From JAYFRE01 sp034926235 (GTDB taxonomy: Bacteria; Pseudomonadota; Alphaproteobacteria; Rhodospirillales; Magnetospirillaceae): a stretch of 64,000 nucleotides of DNA. The position numbers and the translations under genes are program-made. Shown here one piece after another: positions 27,946-36,751 of this stretch (its first letter is position 1; every line of letters begins with the position of its first letter). Location of the stretch: the NCBI GenBank assembly GCA_034926235.1, contig JAYFRE010000011.1:12621-76620 (forward strand), written 5' to 3'. The notes under the pieces were generated by a model, which was given only the letters and a program-made list of their open reading frames with translations, had not been told where the DNA came from and made no database searches.

Positions 27946-29964
27946 ATGTCCGCGCGCCAGCTCGCCATTCCGCCCCGCAGCGTCATCAAACGTAATGGAG
28001 AGACCGCGTCCTTCGACGGCGACAAGATCCGTTCGGCCATCGCGCGGGCGGGCAAAGCCACCGGCGAATTCGATGCGCCCGAAGCCGAATTGTTGGCGAT
28101 TCAGGCGATCAAGGTGATCTCGCACCGTTTCTTGGACGAGGCGCCGCATATCGAACAGGTCCAGGACGTGGTCGAGCAGGTTCTGATCTCGGCCAACCAT
28201 TTCGCCACAGCGCGCGCCTATATCGTCTATCGCGAGCAGCGCGCCCGGCTGCGCTCCGACAAGAAGACGGTGGTGGTGGTCGAAAGCTCGATCAACGAAT
28301 ATCTCGACCGCGCCGATTGGCGGGTGAACGCGAACGCCAATCAGGGCTATTCCCTGGGCGGCCTGATTCTCAACGTTTCGGGCAAGGTGGTTGCCAATTA
28401 CTGGCTGTCGCATGTCTATCCGCCGGAGGTGGGCCAGGCGCACCGCGACGGCGCCGTCCATATCCATGATTTGGACATGCTGGCCGGCTACTGCGCCGGA
28501 TGGTCTTTGCGTACATTGTTGACCGAGGGACTGAACGGCGTTCCGGGCAAGGTCGAGGCCGCGCCGCCCAAGCATCTGTCCAGCGCGGTGGGTCAGATCG
28601 TCAATTTCCTGGGCACGCTCCAGAATGAATGGGCCGGGGCGCAGGCGTTCAGCTCGTTCGACACCTATCTGGCGCCTTTCATCCGCCGGGACAACCTGCC
28701 CTATGACGAGGTTCTCCAATCCATCCAGGAGCTGGTCTACAACCTCAACGTCCCGTCGCGCTGGGGCACGCAGACGCCCTTTACCAACCTGACCTTCGAT
28801 TGGACCTGCCCCGAGGATCTGCAGGATCAGGTGCCGGTCATCGCCGGCGAGGAAATGCCCTTCACCTATGGCGATCTGCAGTCCGAGATGGACATGATCA
28901 ACCGCGCCTATATGGAGGTCATGACCCGGGGCGACGCCAAAGGCCGCGTGTTCACCTTCCCGATTCCGACCTACAACATCACGCCGGATTTCCCATGGGA
29001 AAGCGAGAACGCCGAGCGTCTGTTCGAGATGACGGCCAAATACGGACTGCCCTATTTCCAGAATTTCGTCAATTCCGAGCTGAAGCCGAACATGGTTCGT
29101 TCGATGTGCTGCCGGCTCCAGCTCGATCTGTCCGAGCTTTTGAAGCGGGGCAACGGCTTGTTCGGCAGCGCCGAGCAGACCGGCTCGGTCGGCGTGGTGA
29201 CGATCAATTGCGCGCGCCTTGGCTATCAGCATAAAGGCGCCGAGGCCGGGCTGCTCGGCCGGCTGGACGAGCTGCTGGAGATCGCGCGCACCAGTCTGGA
29301 GATCAAGCGCAAGGTCATCCAGCGCCATATCGACAACGGCCTGTTCCCCTATACGCGCCGCTATCTGGGCACGCTGCGCAACCATTTCTCGACCGTCGGC
29401 GTCAACGGCATCAACGAGATGATCCGTAACTTCACCGACGATGCCGAGGATATCAGCACGCCCTTCGGCCACGCCTTCGCGGTGCGGTTCCTGGATCATC
29501 TGCGCGCCCAGATCGTGCGTTTCCAGGAAGAGACCGGCCATATGTACAATCTGGAGGCCACGCCGGCGGAAGGTACCACCTACCGTTTCGCCCGCGAGGA
29601 TTCCAAGCGCTTCCCCGGCATCCTTCAAGCCGGTACGTCGGACCAGCCCTATTACACCAATTCCAGCCAGCTTCCGGTCGGCTTCACCGACGATCCGTTC
29701 GACGCCCTGGAGCGGCAGGAGGAATTGCAGCGCAAATATACCGGCGGCACCGTCTTGCACCTTTATCTGGGCGAGCGCGTCTCGTCGGCCGAAGTGTGCA
29801 AGAAGCTGGTGCGGCGGTCGCTGGAGAATTTCCGCCTGCCCTATATCACCATCACCCCGACTTTCTCGATTTGCCCCAAGCATGGCTATCTGGCGGGCGA
29901 GCATGCCTTCTGCCCGAAATGCGACGCCGAGAAAATCGCCGCGAAACGGCTTGCCGCCGAATAA
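27946..29964 (+). CDS. nrdD: Anaerobic ribonucleoside-triphosphate reductase NrdD, lacking the glycyl-radical segment
   Basis: A 672-residue class III reductase catalytic chain. It has an N-terminal ATP-cone (VIKRNGETASFDGDKIRSAI), a core with HIHDLDMLAGYCAGWSL and RSMCCRLQLD (the two active-site cysteine regions), and a C-terminal zinc site C-P-K-H-G...C-P-K-C. The chain stops with TAA soon after the zinc site, so the final segment with the radical glycine is missing; it is in the next ORF, in the same frame. The start at 27946 follows AAAAGGAAGAATCGC. Upstream ATG-less extension to 27844 was rejected. Confidence 0.93.
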   Translation: MSARQLAIPPRSVIKRNGETASFDGDKIRSAIARAGKATGEFDAPEAELLAIQAIKVISHRFLDEAPHIEQVQDVVEQVLISANHFATARAYIVYREQRARLRSDKKTVVVVESSINEYLDRADWRVNANANQGYSLGGLILNVSGKVVANYWLSHVYPPEVGQAHRDGAVHIHDLDMLAGYCAGWSLRTLLTEGLNGVPGKVEAAPPKHLSSAVGQIVNFLGTLQNEWAGAQAFSSFDTYLAPFIRRDNLPYDEVLQSIQELVYNLNVPSRWGTQTPFTNLTFDWTCPEDLQDQVPVIAGEEMPFTYGDLQSEMDMINRAYMEVMTRGDAKGRVFTFPIPTYNITPDFPWESENAERLFEMTAKYGLPYFQNFVNSELKPNMVRSMCCRLQLDLSELLKRGNGLFGSAEQTGSVGVVTINCARLGYQHKGAEAGLLGRLDELLEIARTSLEIKRKVIQRHIDNGLFPYTRRYLGTLRNHFSTVGVNGINEMIRNFTDDAEDISTPFGHAFAVRFLDHLRAQIVRFQEETGHMYNLEATPAEGTTYRFAREDSKRFPGILQAGTSDQPYYTNSSQLPVGFTDDPFDALERQEELQRKYTGGTVLHLYLGERVSSAEVCKKLVRRSLENFRLPYITITPTFSICPKHGYLAGEHAFCPKCDAEKIAAKRLAAE

Positions 29965-30006
29965 GCCGCTTTGAACGTTCAACCTGTTGTGACAAGGATA
30001 TCCGTC

Positions 30007-30195
30007 ATGAATCAGATTCCTTCCCGGATCGACCTCGAAGACCCCATCCAGCTCAAGGATGAGGAACGCCAGCCTTGCGAAATCTGGACCCGCGTGATGG
30101 GGTACCACCGCCCGGTTTCGTCCTTTAACCAGGGCAAGAAGGGTGAGTTCTGCGAGCGTGTCTATTTTGCGGAAAGCAAGGCGCGGCTTGACTGA
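30007..30195 (+). CDS. Separate glycyl-radical domain of NrdD
   Basis: A 62-residue protein containing R-V-M-G-Y-H-R-P-V-S-S-F-N, the glycyl-radical loop of class III reductases, with the radical-bearing Gly at residue 32. It ends shortly after (GEFCERVYF). In single-chain NrdD this follows the zinc site directly. Here it has its own ATG and a purine-rich ACAAGGATA, and it is separated from the nrdD stop by 42 bp in the same frame without further stops. It is probably a subunit that inserts into NrdD, as the small protein GrcA does for pyruvate formate-lyase. A TTG at 29971 is an alternative start. Confidence 0.85.
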   Translation: MNQIPSRIDLEDPIQLKDEERQPCEIWTRVMGYHRPVSSFNQGKKGEFCERVYFAESKARLD

Positions 30196-30805
30196 ACTCA
30201 AGATCGGCGGGCTGGCCCGGATGTCCGGCTGCGACTGGCCGGACCGGCTGGTCGCCACCATCTTTTGCCAAGGTTGCGGCTGGCGCTGCCCTTACTGCCA
30301 TAACCGCCACCTGCTGCCGATGGATAGCCGCCACGGGATGATTCCCTGGGCGGATGTCCGGGCGTTTCTCGACAGCCGGCGCGGTCTTTTGGACGGCGTG
30401 GTGTTTTCGGGCGGCGAGCCGACCTTGCAGGACGCCTTGCTGGACGCCATACGCGAAACCCGCGCCATGGGCTTTTCCATCGGGCTGCACACCGGCGGTC
30501 CTCACCCTGAACGCTTCGCTGCCCTGCTGCCCCTGCTCGACTGGGTCGGGCTGGATATCAAGGCGCCTTTCGACGAGTATGAACGCATTACCGGCAGTCC
30601 CGGCAGCGGGGCGTGTGCGCGCGAAAGCTTGGCGCTTCTTCTCGACAGCGGCGTTGCGTTCGAGTTGCGCACCACCGTCCATCCCGCCCTGCTCGATGAT
30701 GCCGCGCTGGCCCGGTTGCACGCCGATCTGGCCGAATTCGGCCTGCCCGGCCCTAAGATCCAGCCCTATCGTCCCCCGCCGATGACGGCGGCTGCGAACG
30801 GATAA
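30188..30805 (+). CDS. nrdG: Anaerobic ribonucleotide reductase activating protein (radical SAM)
   Basis: A 205-residue radical-SAM activase that generates the glycyl radical. The cluster motif C-x3-C-x2-C is C-G-W-R-C-P-Y-C, preceded by another Cys (F-C-Q-G-C), then G-G-E-P (V-V-F-S-G-G-E-P-T) for SAM binding. The TTG at 30188 overlaps the stop of the small glycyl-radical ORF; the resulting N-terminus (TELKIGGLARMSGCDWPDRL) matches the family better than upstream starts (30143). It is the last gene of the nrdD operon and may be coupled to the radical-domain gene. Confidence 0.92.
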   Translation: MTELKIGGLARMSGCDWPDRLVATIFCQGCGWRCPYCHNRHLLPMDSRHGMIPWADVRAFLDSRRGLLDGVVFSGGEPTLQDALLDAIRETRAMGFSIGLHTGGPHPERFAALLPLLDWVGLDIKAPFDEYERITGSPGSGACARESLALLLDSGVAFELRTTVHPALLDDAALARLHADLAEFGLPGPKIQPYRPPPMTAAANG

Positions 30806-30881
30806 CGCCCGCCGCTTTGCGGCAGGACGAAAATTTCCGACGCTTTTTGGACGAGATATTTCCCCGCTAACAAAGGTGGCC

Positions 30882-31508
30882 TCAGCCGCAGGGGGCGGAA
30901 TCGCCTCGATTGAGCCGGTCAAGTCCAGCGGCGATGGTATCGGCCAGCTCGGCCAGTCCTGCACCCAGAGCGTGGGCGGCGTCTTCGGCCGTCGCACCGG
31001 GCAGAGGGGCTTCGGCCCTGGCCCGGCAGGTGACCGATTCGCCCCGGGGCAAACGGCGTGCGGTCCAGCTTGCGGCCAATTCGGCGTGCTGGCCGGGCGT
31101 GGCGATGAAACGCTCCACCCTTATCGACAAGCGGTATTGCGGCATACTCTCAGGCGCGCCTGACGCCGGGGCGCGATAGACGTCGATGGCGCGCGATTGA
31201 CGCCATAAGGCGTCGGCGACCGCCTGGCGGGTTCCGTCAGCGAGCGAGGCGGTCCATTGATCGTCGCTGAGGACGATCACTTTCCCATCCGGGGCCGACA
31301 GCACCAGTTCCGGCCTGTCCACCTGTTCCGGGATCGCCACCGGCAGGATTTCCACCAGCATTCGCGCCGGCCCCGATGAGGATGCGCCCGCATCCCCGGC
31401 CCGGGTCAGGCTGTGATAGGTGAGCGGAACGGAACTGCCGCAAGCCGACAGGATGAGAGCCGAGCCGACCAGTGCTGCGGCGGCGCTCGGAAGCGGGAAG
31501 CGTCTCAT
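30882..31508 (-). CDS. pqiC: PqiC-like ABC-type transport auxiliary lipoprotein
   Basis: A 208-residue outer-membrane lipoprotein of the PqiC / DUF330 family. The signal peptide ends in lipobox L-S-A-C (Cys near residue 23), followed by YHSLTRAG. Internal VEILPVAIPEQVDRPELV and a W-T-A-S-L segment are typical. PqiC forms a periplasmic ring that receives the PqiB needle and helps carry lipids between membranes. It overlaps the pqiB stop by 4 bp and is the last gene of the pqi operon. Confidence 0.88.
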   Translation of the reverse strand: MRRFPLPSAAAALVGSALILSACGSSVPLTYHSLTRAGDAGASSSGPARMLVEILPVAIPEQVDRPELVLSAPDGKVIVLSDDQWTASLADGTRQAVADALWRQSRAIDVYRAPASGAPESMPQYRLSIRVERFIATPGQHAELAASWTARRLPRGESVTCRARAEAPLPGATAEDAAHALGAGLAELADTIAAGLDRLNRGDSAPCG

Positions 31509-33109
31509 GGCTTTTGTCCTTTTTGCCGGCCGCGCAGCAGGGCCTCAGGGTTACGCTCCAGGGTGTCGGTCAAGGTTTTCAGCGACCTGGCGGCCTCGGT
31601 CATGTTGCGTAAGGCTTCCCGCGTGTCTTGCTGCAGGGGGGCGTCGGGGTCCATTCCGGATTGCAGCTGGGCCATCGTCTGGCTGACCTGCTTCAAAGCG
31701 TCCTGTATGTCGGGAATCACATTGGTTTCGGCGCGCGATGCCAGCGATTCAAGTCGGGTCAGGGTGCGCCGCAAATCCGCGGCCAAAGCTGCGAAGGGGA
31801 CCTTCTCGAGATGACTGAGAATGGTCGAAACCTGTTTTTGCAGCTCTTCCAGCCGCCCCGGAATGGTCGGCAGCGTCATGGGCTGCCCTTTGGGGTTGAA
31901 GGCGACCCGGGGGGAGTCGGGGAAGAAGTCGAGCGAAATGTAAAGCTGCCCCGACAGGATGTTTCCTGTCTGCAACTGCCCTCTCAGCCCATGCTGGACC
32001 AACTGGTTCAGCGCTCCGGGGGCGCAGCGTTCCCCATCCTTCGATGTGATGGAGATGCCCATGGCCTTCAGCCGGTCGGGATAGAGATCCACCAGAACCG
32101 GCGCGGTGAAGGCGGTGGTCTTGGGGTCGAAACGCATCTCGATCGAGCGGACCTCGCCCAGCTCGATACCCCGGAAATCGACCGGCGCGCCGACCTTGAG
32201 GCCACGGATCGATTCGGTGAAGTTCAAGACCATCGGGCAGGCGGGACCGTCATGGCGCTTCATGGCCGTGGTGCGGTCCGGTTTCAGGCTGAATTCCGTT
32301 CCATCTTCTGCCAGGGGGGCTTCGAGGCTGGATTCGGGCGTCTCGAAGGCGATACCGCCGGTCAGGATGGTTTCCAAGGACTGGGTTTCCAGGCGGAATC
32401 CCGAAGGACCGAAGCTCATATCAATGCCGCTGGCCTGCCAGAAGCGGGTGTCGGCGGTGACGAAGCGGTCATAGGGCGCTTCGACCCAAACCTCCAGATC
32501 GATTCGGCTGCCGTCGGGCGACAGGGCCAGCGATTCGACATGACCCACCAGCAGGCGGCGGAACAGAAGCGGCGAGCCGACATCCAAGGATCCGATATCC
32601 GTGGCGTGCAGGATGAAACGGTGTCCCGGCGTGCCGATATCCACCACCGGCGGCGATTCCAGCCCGGTGAATTCCATGCGTTTCTCGGATGACTGGCCGC
32701 CATCGACGCCGATATAGGGACCCGACAAAAGGGTGCCCAGGCCGGAGACGCGCGCGCCCGAAAAGCGGGGACGGACCACCCAGAACCGGGTGTCCCGGAC
32801 AGCGAAGTTCTCCGCTTCCTTGACCAGATCGATATTGACCAGAACGTGGCTGCGGTCCTTGGCCAGATGGACGCCTGTGACGTTGCCGATATCCACGGAT
32901 TTGTATTTGACCTTGGTCTTGCCTGGCTCGATGCCCTCGGCCGAGGAGAAGGCGACCGTGATGCTGGGACCGGCCTGACGGACGGCATGGATCGCCAGCG
33001 ACAGTCCGATCAGCGCCGCCACCAGGGGCACGACCCAAACCAGGGAAGGAATCCAGGACGATCCTTGGCGGATTCGGGGCAAGGGGGGGGTAGGGGTATC
33101 ACCGGTCAT
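31505..33109 (-). CDS. pqiB: PqiB, MCE-domain intermembrane transport protein
   Basis: A 534-residue protein with one N-terminal transmembrane helix (SLVWVVPLVAALIGLSLAI) and three tandem MCE (MlaD) domains at about residues 48-140, 165-225 and 280-380. Each opens with a pattern like S-A-E-G-I-x-x-G-K-T-K-V or V-G-S-P-L-L-F-R. A C-terminal coiled coil forms the needle. It spans the periplasm as a lipid tunnel. The ATG at 33109 was chosen; an upstream ATG at 33127 adds six residues. It overlaps the second pqiA by 11 bp. Confidence 0.9.
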   Translation of the reverse strand: MTGDTPTPPLPRIRQGSSWIPSLVWVVPLVAALIGLSLAIHAVRQAGPSITVAFSSAEGIEPGKTKVKYKSVDIGNVTGVHLAKDRSHVLVNIDLVKEAENFAVRDTRFWVVRPRFSGARVSGLGTLLSGPYIGVDGGQSSEKRMEFTGLESPPVVDIGTPGHRFILHATDIGSLDVGSPLLFRRLLVGHVESLALSPDGSRIDLEVWVEAPYDRFVTADTRFWQASGIDMSFGPSGFRLETQSLETILTGGIAFETPESSLEAPLAEDGTEFSLKPDRTTAMKRHDGPACPMVLNFTESIRGLKVGAPVDFRGIELGEVRSIEMRFDPKTTAFTAPVLVDLYPDRLKAMGISITSKDGERCAPGALNQLVQHGLRGQLQTGNILSGQLYISLDFFPDSPRVAFNPKGQPMTLPTIPGRLEELQKQVSTILSHLEKVPFAALAADLRRTLTRLESLASRAETNVIPDIQDALKQVSQTMAQLQSGMDPDAPLQQDTREALRNMTEAARSLKTLTDTLERNPEALLRGRQKGQKP

Positions 33110-33755
33110 GAGAGATCCGTGGGTCATTGTCCCAGATTAGGCGCGCATCAAAACTTTTCGAGGCCAGCATGGTCAGGACGACAACGCCGCCAAAGGCGGC
33201 TGCGCCGGGTCCGGCCTTGATTTCCGCCAGGGCGTGGAATTGAACCAGTCCGACCATCAGGGCGACGACGAAGACGTCCAGCATGGACCAGCGGCCGACC
33301 CCCTCCACGATGCGGAACAATATCATTCTTTGGCCGAGGCTGTAACGCCAGCGCCGTTGGACCGAGATCGTCAGGAAGGCTAGCGAGAACAGCTTCAGCA
33401 TCGGCACCAGGATGCTGGCGGTGAAGATCAGGGCCGCCAGGCCGATCGATCCGGACGTCCAGAAATAGACGATCCCGGTCATGATCGTGTCGTCTTCGGC
33501 GCCGCTGAACAAGGAAGAGGTCCGCATGATCGGCAAAATATTGGCGGGAATATACAAAATGGCGGCGGCGATCAGAAAGGCCCAGCACCGTTGCAGGCTT
33601 TGGGTGTGGCGGGAATGCAGCCGCCCGCCGCAGCGGGGGCAGAAATCAGGGTGATGTCCGTTTTCGTCGGCCTGAACCACCAGCGCGCAATACTCGCAAG
33701 CCACCATGCCGAGATCGGACGCGGTGAGCATGGTGACGGGTTGGATGCGCTTCAC
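33099..33755 (-). CDS. pqiA: Paraquat-inducible protein A, second half
   Basis: A 218-residue inner-membrane protein corresponding to one PqiA repeat. The N-terminal zinc-ribbon-like part has C-E-Y-C and C-P-R-C, and four transmembrane helices follow (AFLIAAAILYIPANILPIM and others). The GTG at 33755 overlaps the TGA of the preceding gene; an ATG at 33731 is an alternative. E. coli PqiA is one chain of two repeats. Here each repeat is its own gene, and the two would presumably form a heterodimer with PqiB. Confidence 0.87.
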   Translation of the reverse strand: MKRIQPVTMLTASDLGMVACEYCALVVQADENGHHPDFCPRCGGRLHSRHTQSLQRCWAFLIAAAILYIPANILPIMRTSSLFSGAEDDTIMTGIVYFWTSGSIGLAALIFTASILVPMLKLFSLAFLTISVQRRWRYSLGQRMILFRIVEGVGRWSMLDVFVVALMVGLVQFHALAEIKAGPGAAAFGGVVVLTMLASKSFDARLIWDNDPRISHDR

Positions 33756-34363
33756 GGTTCGTCCTCGGTCCACAAAAAAGCGGGGTCCCAGGACAGCATC
33801 AACGCTAGGAGAAGGGTCAGGATGGCGAAGGCCCACAGCGCTACGCCCGGGACGACGCTGGCCATGGCGGACAGTTTGACCAGCGAAACGAGGACACCCA
33901 GCATGAAGATTTCGATCATGCCCCAAGGGCGGACGGTCTGCACCAGACGCAGCAGAGGCGCGAAATAGGGTGGACGGCGATGCATCAGCGCGAGGCTCGT
34001 CAGAAGCACCATGATGATCATGTCCAGCAGCGGCACCATCAAGGTGGTCGCCAGCACCAGAGTGGCGACGATTTCGCGCTCGTCGCCCCATAGGGCGCGC
34101 ACGCTGCCGATCAGGGTGCTGCTGCTGGTGATGCCCTGAACCGACAATTCGACGATGGGAAAAACATTGGCGATCACGAAGGTGATCAGGGCGGTCAACA
34201 CGATCGCCAGCATCGCGTCGGGACCGATGCGCGAGGTGCGGTAGAGAATGGCATTGCAGCGGATGCAGCGCGCCTGTTCGCCCGGCTGCAAGGGAACCCG
34301 ACGATAAAGGGCGTCGCAATCATGACAGGCGGCGAGGGTTTCCTTCATGTTGGCGCTCATCAT
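33752..34363 (-). CDS. pqiA: Paraquat-inducible protein A, first half
   Basis: A 203-residue inner-membrane protein with C-H-D-C and C-I-R-C, a zinc-ribbon-like pair, and four transmembrane helices (AIVLTALITFVIANVFPIV and three more). It is first in the pqiA-pqiA-pqiB-pqiC operon. The start at 34363 begins MMSANMKETL; an ATG at 34438 would add 25 residues that look non-coding. An AT-rich palindrome lies about 100 bp upstream. Confidence 0.85.
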   Translation of the reverse strand: MMSANMKETLAACHDCDALYRRVPLQPGEQARCIRCNAILYRTSRIGPDAMLAIVLTALITFVIANVFPIVELSVQGITSSSTLIGSVRALWGDEREIVATLVLATTLMVPLLDMIIMVLLTSLALMHRRPPYFAPLLRLVQTVRPWGMIEIFMLGVLVSLVKLSAMASVVPGVALWAFAILTLLLALMLSWDPAFLWTEDEP

Positions 34364-34458
34364 AAGAGTCCCGGAGCATGGCGGCAACACGCCAACGGGA
34401 TAATCCTTATTGCCCGGAAAGATGGTTGGGGATTGCACAACCCCGTCGTCCCTGATAG

Positions 34459-34481
34459 ATGAAAATAATTATTGTTTTCAT
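34459..34481. promoter_or_regulatory. AT-rich palindrome upstream of the pqi operon, Fur-box-like
   Basis: Arms ATGAAAA (34459-34465) and TTTTCAT (34475-34481) enclose a 9-bp AT-rich centre. The inner 19 bp (34461-34479) match the E. coli Fur consensus at 13 of 19 positions by eye. It lies about 96 bp before pqiA and 130 bp downstream of the iron-type module. It may be an iron regulator site or another dyad operator. Confidence 0.35.
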
Positions 34482-34612
34482 TTTTCTCGCTGGGCGGAAA
34501 GGCGAAAAAACGCCGCCGCCGGGGACGGGGATTAAGTGCTCCGATGGCGTCGTTCCGGCAAGAATGCAGGTCGTATCCTTTCTTTTACCCCGAGGCGGTC
34601 ACCGATGCCGGC

Positions 34613-35125
34613 TCAAGGGGCGGTCATCTCGCGCTCGACCACGTTGGAGCGAAGTTCCCCGGCCATGCGCGCCCGAATCACGCCGTCGCGGCCGATGAGG
34701 AAAAAGGTGGGATAGACCCCGACGCCATAGCGTTTTGCCGAAAGATCCAACTGATCGAGCGCCATGGCGAAAGGCAGATCATGCTGCTTGGCCGTGTTTT
34801 CCACCACCGCGCGGGTGCCGCCGACATTGACCATCAGCACGTCCAGCCCCTGGCTGGAAAAAGCGCGGTAGAGCCGGGCCGATTCGCGCAGATCGGACAG
34901 GCAGGCGGCGCACCCCTCGATCCAAAAGGCGAGCAGCACGACCTTGCCGCGCGCGCCGTCCGGCCAGTTGTCGGGGTTCTGAACCATCTCGACGCTCAAT
35001 TCCGGTGCGGGCTGGCCGACTTTGGCGCCGCCCTTGCCGGCGGCGAAGGCATTGGTCTGCAAAGCGGCCAGAAGGGTCAATGTCAGGACGAGGCCGCGCG
35101 CCGCACGGCGAAGGGAAAGGGTCAT
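34613..35125 (-). CDS. TlpA-like thioredoxin-fold protein
   Basis: A 170-residue exported protein. Residues 1-28 form a signal peptide (cleavage near F-A-A). The thioredoxin fold keeps the active-site region F-W-I-E-G-C-A-A-C with a C-A-A-C redox pair, and a cis-Pro context V-Y-P-T-F-F-L-I. It sits at the end of an ABC/DUF2318 module. In Campylobacter P19/FTR1 loci two thioredoxin-like genes occur at this position, and this is the second here. It probably reduces periplasmic disulfides during iron handling. Confidence 0.85.
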   Translation of the reverse strand: MTLSLRRAARGLVLTLTLLAALQTNAFAAGKGGAKVGQPAPELSVEMVQNPDNWPDGARGKVVLLAFWIEGCAACLSDLRESARLYRAFSSQGLDVLMVNVGGTRAVVENTAKQHDLPFAMALDQLDLSAKRYGVGVYPTFFLIGRDGVIRARMAGELRSNVVEREMTAP

Positions 35126-35173
35126 GGCGTGCTTGATTTCCCGGAATGGATGGATTGAGGAGAACGGAACATC

Positions 35174-35533
35174 ATGGTTCATGCTGTGCGCGCCCGGGCA
35201 AACCGGCCGCTTTTCGTCTGTCTCAGCCTTGCAGGCGCGGTGATTCTTGGCCTGCTTTGCGCAGGATCGGTTCCTGCAAAGGCCCAGGAGGCGGCGGGAG
35301 AGCGGCAATATCGGAATGTCTGCGCCGATTGCCACGGAGCCAAGGGTGAGAAAAAGGCTTTCGGCCGCTCGCGGCCCATCGCCGGGATGAGCGAGGAAGA
35401 GGTGCAAGAAGCGCTGCAGACCCGCCGTGCGATCCAGAAACCGAAAACGATGAATGAGCGGGTCAAGGCGGCGTTGTCGGATGAGGAAATCGACACTCTG
35501 TCCTCCTACATCGCCACGTTCGGCGGCCATTGA
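35174..35533 (+). CDS. Class I c-type cytochrome, single haem
   Basis: A 119-residue cytochrome c. A signal peptide covers about residues 1-37 (ALA-type site after K-A-Q), followed by the haem motif C-A-D-C-H and a possible Met ligand in K-T-M-N-E-R-V. The C-terminal ALSDEEIDTLSSYIATF is typical of small diheme-free c-type domains. It lies on the plus strand between two minus-strand TlpA genes, with 48 bp to one start and 4 bp between its stop and the stop of the other. Electron transfer to the thioredoxins is only an inference. Confidence 0.88.
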   Translation: MVHAVRARANRPLFVCLSLAGAVILGLLCAGSVPAKAQEAAGERQYRNVCADCHGAKGEKKAFGRSRPIAGMSEEEVQEALQTRRAIQKPKTMNERVKAALSDEEIDTLSSYIATFGGH

Positions 35534-35537
35534 GCCG

Positions 35538-36059
35538 TCATAGCAGCCGGCCAGCCTTGTCTTCGAGGTCGCGCCGGTTGAGCGGGCCGTTGATCCGTTC
35601 GGTCAGATGGCCGCTCTGGTCGATGATGAAGGAGGTCGGCGCGGCCAGCACAGCATAGCGAGTGGTGGTGATGGTCAAGGGATCGGCCAGCAGCGGGAAG
35701 GAGAGATCCAGCCGTCGCGCCACATTGGCGATCACCTCCTGATTCTGGCCCATATTGACGGCCAGAATGGTGAATCCCCGGTCTTTGTTGGTGCGGTGAT
35801 AGGCATCGAAATCCGGCAGTTCGGCCAGGCAGGGGCCGCATTCCGCGAGCCAGAAATTGAGCAGGACCACCTGGCCCCGATACTGATCCAGCCGGATAGC
35901 CTGTCCGTTGGGATCGATAAGGGCGAGTTCGGGGGCCGGACCCTGCGCCGGCCGGCCAGCGGCGGCCTTGCGGTCTTCGACGCAGCCCGGCAGCAGGGCG
36001 GCCGCCGCGAGACCGGCTGCGGCGGCAAGCAGGCGGCGGCGCGGCCAGACCGGGGTCAT
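35538..36059 (-). CDS. TlpA-like thioredoxin-fold lipoprotein
   Basis: A 173-residue protein with a twin-Arg-like start (P-R-R-R-L-L) and a lipobox L-P-G-C at about residue 26. The redox site is W-L-A-E-C-G-P-C, and the fold also has A-P-T-S-F-I-I-D (cis-Pro loop). It overlaps the ATPase gene by 4 bp and belongs to the same operon. It matches the first of the two thioredoxin-like genes in P19/FTR1-type iron loci. Confidence 0.88.
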   Translation of the reverse strand: MTPVWPRRRLLAAAAGLAAAALLPGCVEDRKAAAGRPAQGPAPELALIDPNGQAIRLDQYRGQVVLLNFWLAECGPCLAELPDFDAYHRTNKDRGFTILAVNMGQNQEVIANVARRLDLSFPLLADPLTITTTRYAVLAAPTSFIIDQSGHLTERINGPLNRRDLEDKAGRLL

Positions 36060-36748
36060 GCGACCCGTTTCCCGTGCTGCAAACGGATGACACGGCCCGT
36101 GCGGTCCCCCAATTCCGGGTTATGGGTCACCAGGACGATGGTCCGGCCTTCGTCGCGCAAGGATTCGAGCAGCCCCATCACCAGCGCTTCGTTGTCGGCA
36201 TCCAGATTGCCGGTGGGTTCGTCCGCCAGAATCAAAGCCGGTGCATTGATCAGGGCGCGGGCGATGCAGACTCGTTGTTGCTCGCCGCCCGATAATTGTG
36301 ACGGCAGATGCGTGGCGCGCTCCGCCAGTCCGACGCGGGCCAGCGCTTCCACCGCTTCGTCGCGGTCGGCGACGGAATGATAATGCTGGGCCAGCATGAG
36401 GTTTTCCACCGCGTTGAGATAGGGGATCAGGTGGAATTGCTGGAACACCAGCCCGATCTTTTCGCGGCGGATGATCACCTGTTCCTTTTCGCTCAGATGC
36501 GCGGTCTCGATCCCATCCAGGCGGTAGGACCCCTCGGTCGGGGTATCGAGCAGGGATAGGATGTTGAGCAATGTCGTCTTGCCCGATCCCGACGGTCCCA
36601 TCACCGCGACGAATTCGCCTTCCTGAACGGAAAAGGACACGTCCTGAAGAGCGGCGACGGAACCGAAGCGCTTGCCCAGTCCCGAAACACCGATCACTTC
36701 GCGCGATTGTTCCGCCGGGGCCGGGGCGTCCTGGTTTGGGGCGGTCAT
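36056..36748 (-). CDS. ABC transporter ATP-binding protein (MacB/LolD type)
   Basis: A 230-residue ATPase. Walker A G-P-S-G-S-G-K-T-T, signature L-S-G-G-E-Q-Q-R-V and Walker B L-I-L-A-D-E-P-T-G-N-L-D are intact, as in MacB and LolD ATPases that act mechanically on periplasmic substrates rather than importing them. It lies next to two FtsX/MacB permease genes and is presumably their shared ATPase. Confidence 0.94.
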   Translation of the reverse strand: MTAPNQDAPAPAEQSREVIGVSGLGKRFGSVAALQDVSFSVQEGEFVAVMGPSGSGKTTLLNILSLLDTPTEGSYRLDGIETAHLSEKEQVIIRREKIGLVFQQFHLIPYLNAVENLMLAQHYHSVADRDEAVEALARVGLAERATHLPSQLSGGEQQRVCIARALINAPALILADEPTGNLDADNEALVMGLLESLRDEGRTIVLVTHNPELGDRTGRVIRLQHGKRVA

Positions 36749-36751
36749 GCT

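Noticed and set aside
27667..30261. A very long open frame antisense to nrdD
   Set aside because: It mirrors the GC3-biased codons of nrdD, has no recognisable motif and covers the leader; nrdD on the plus strand is clearly real.
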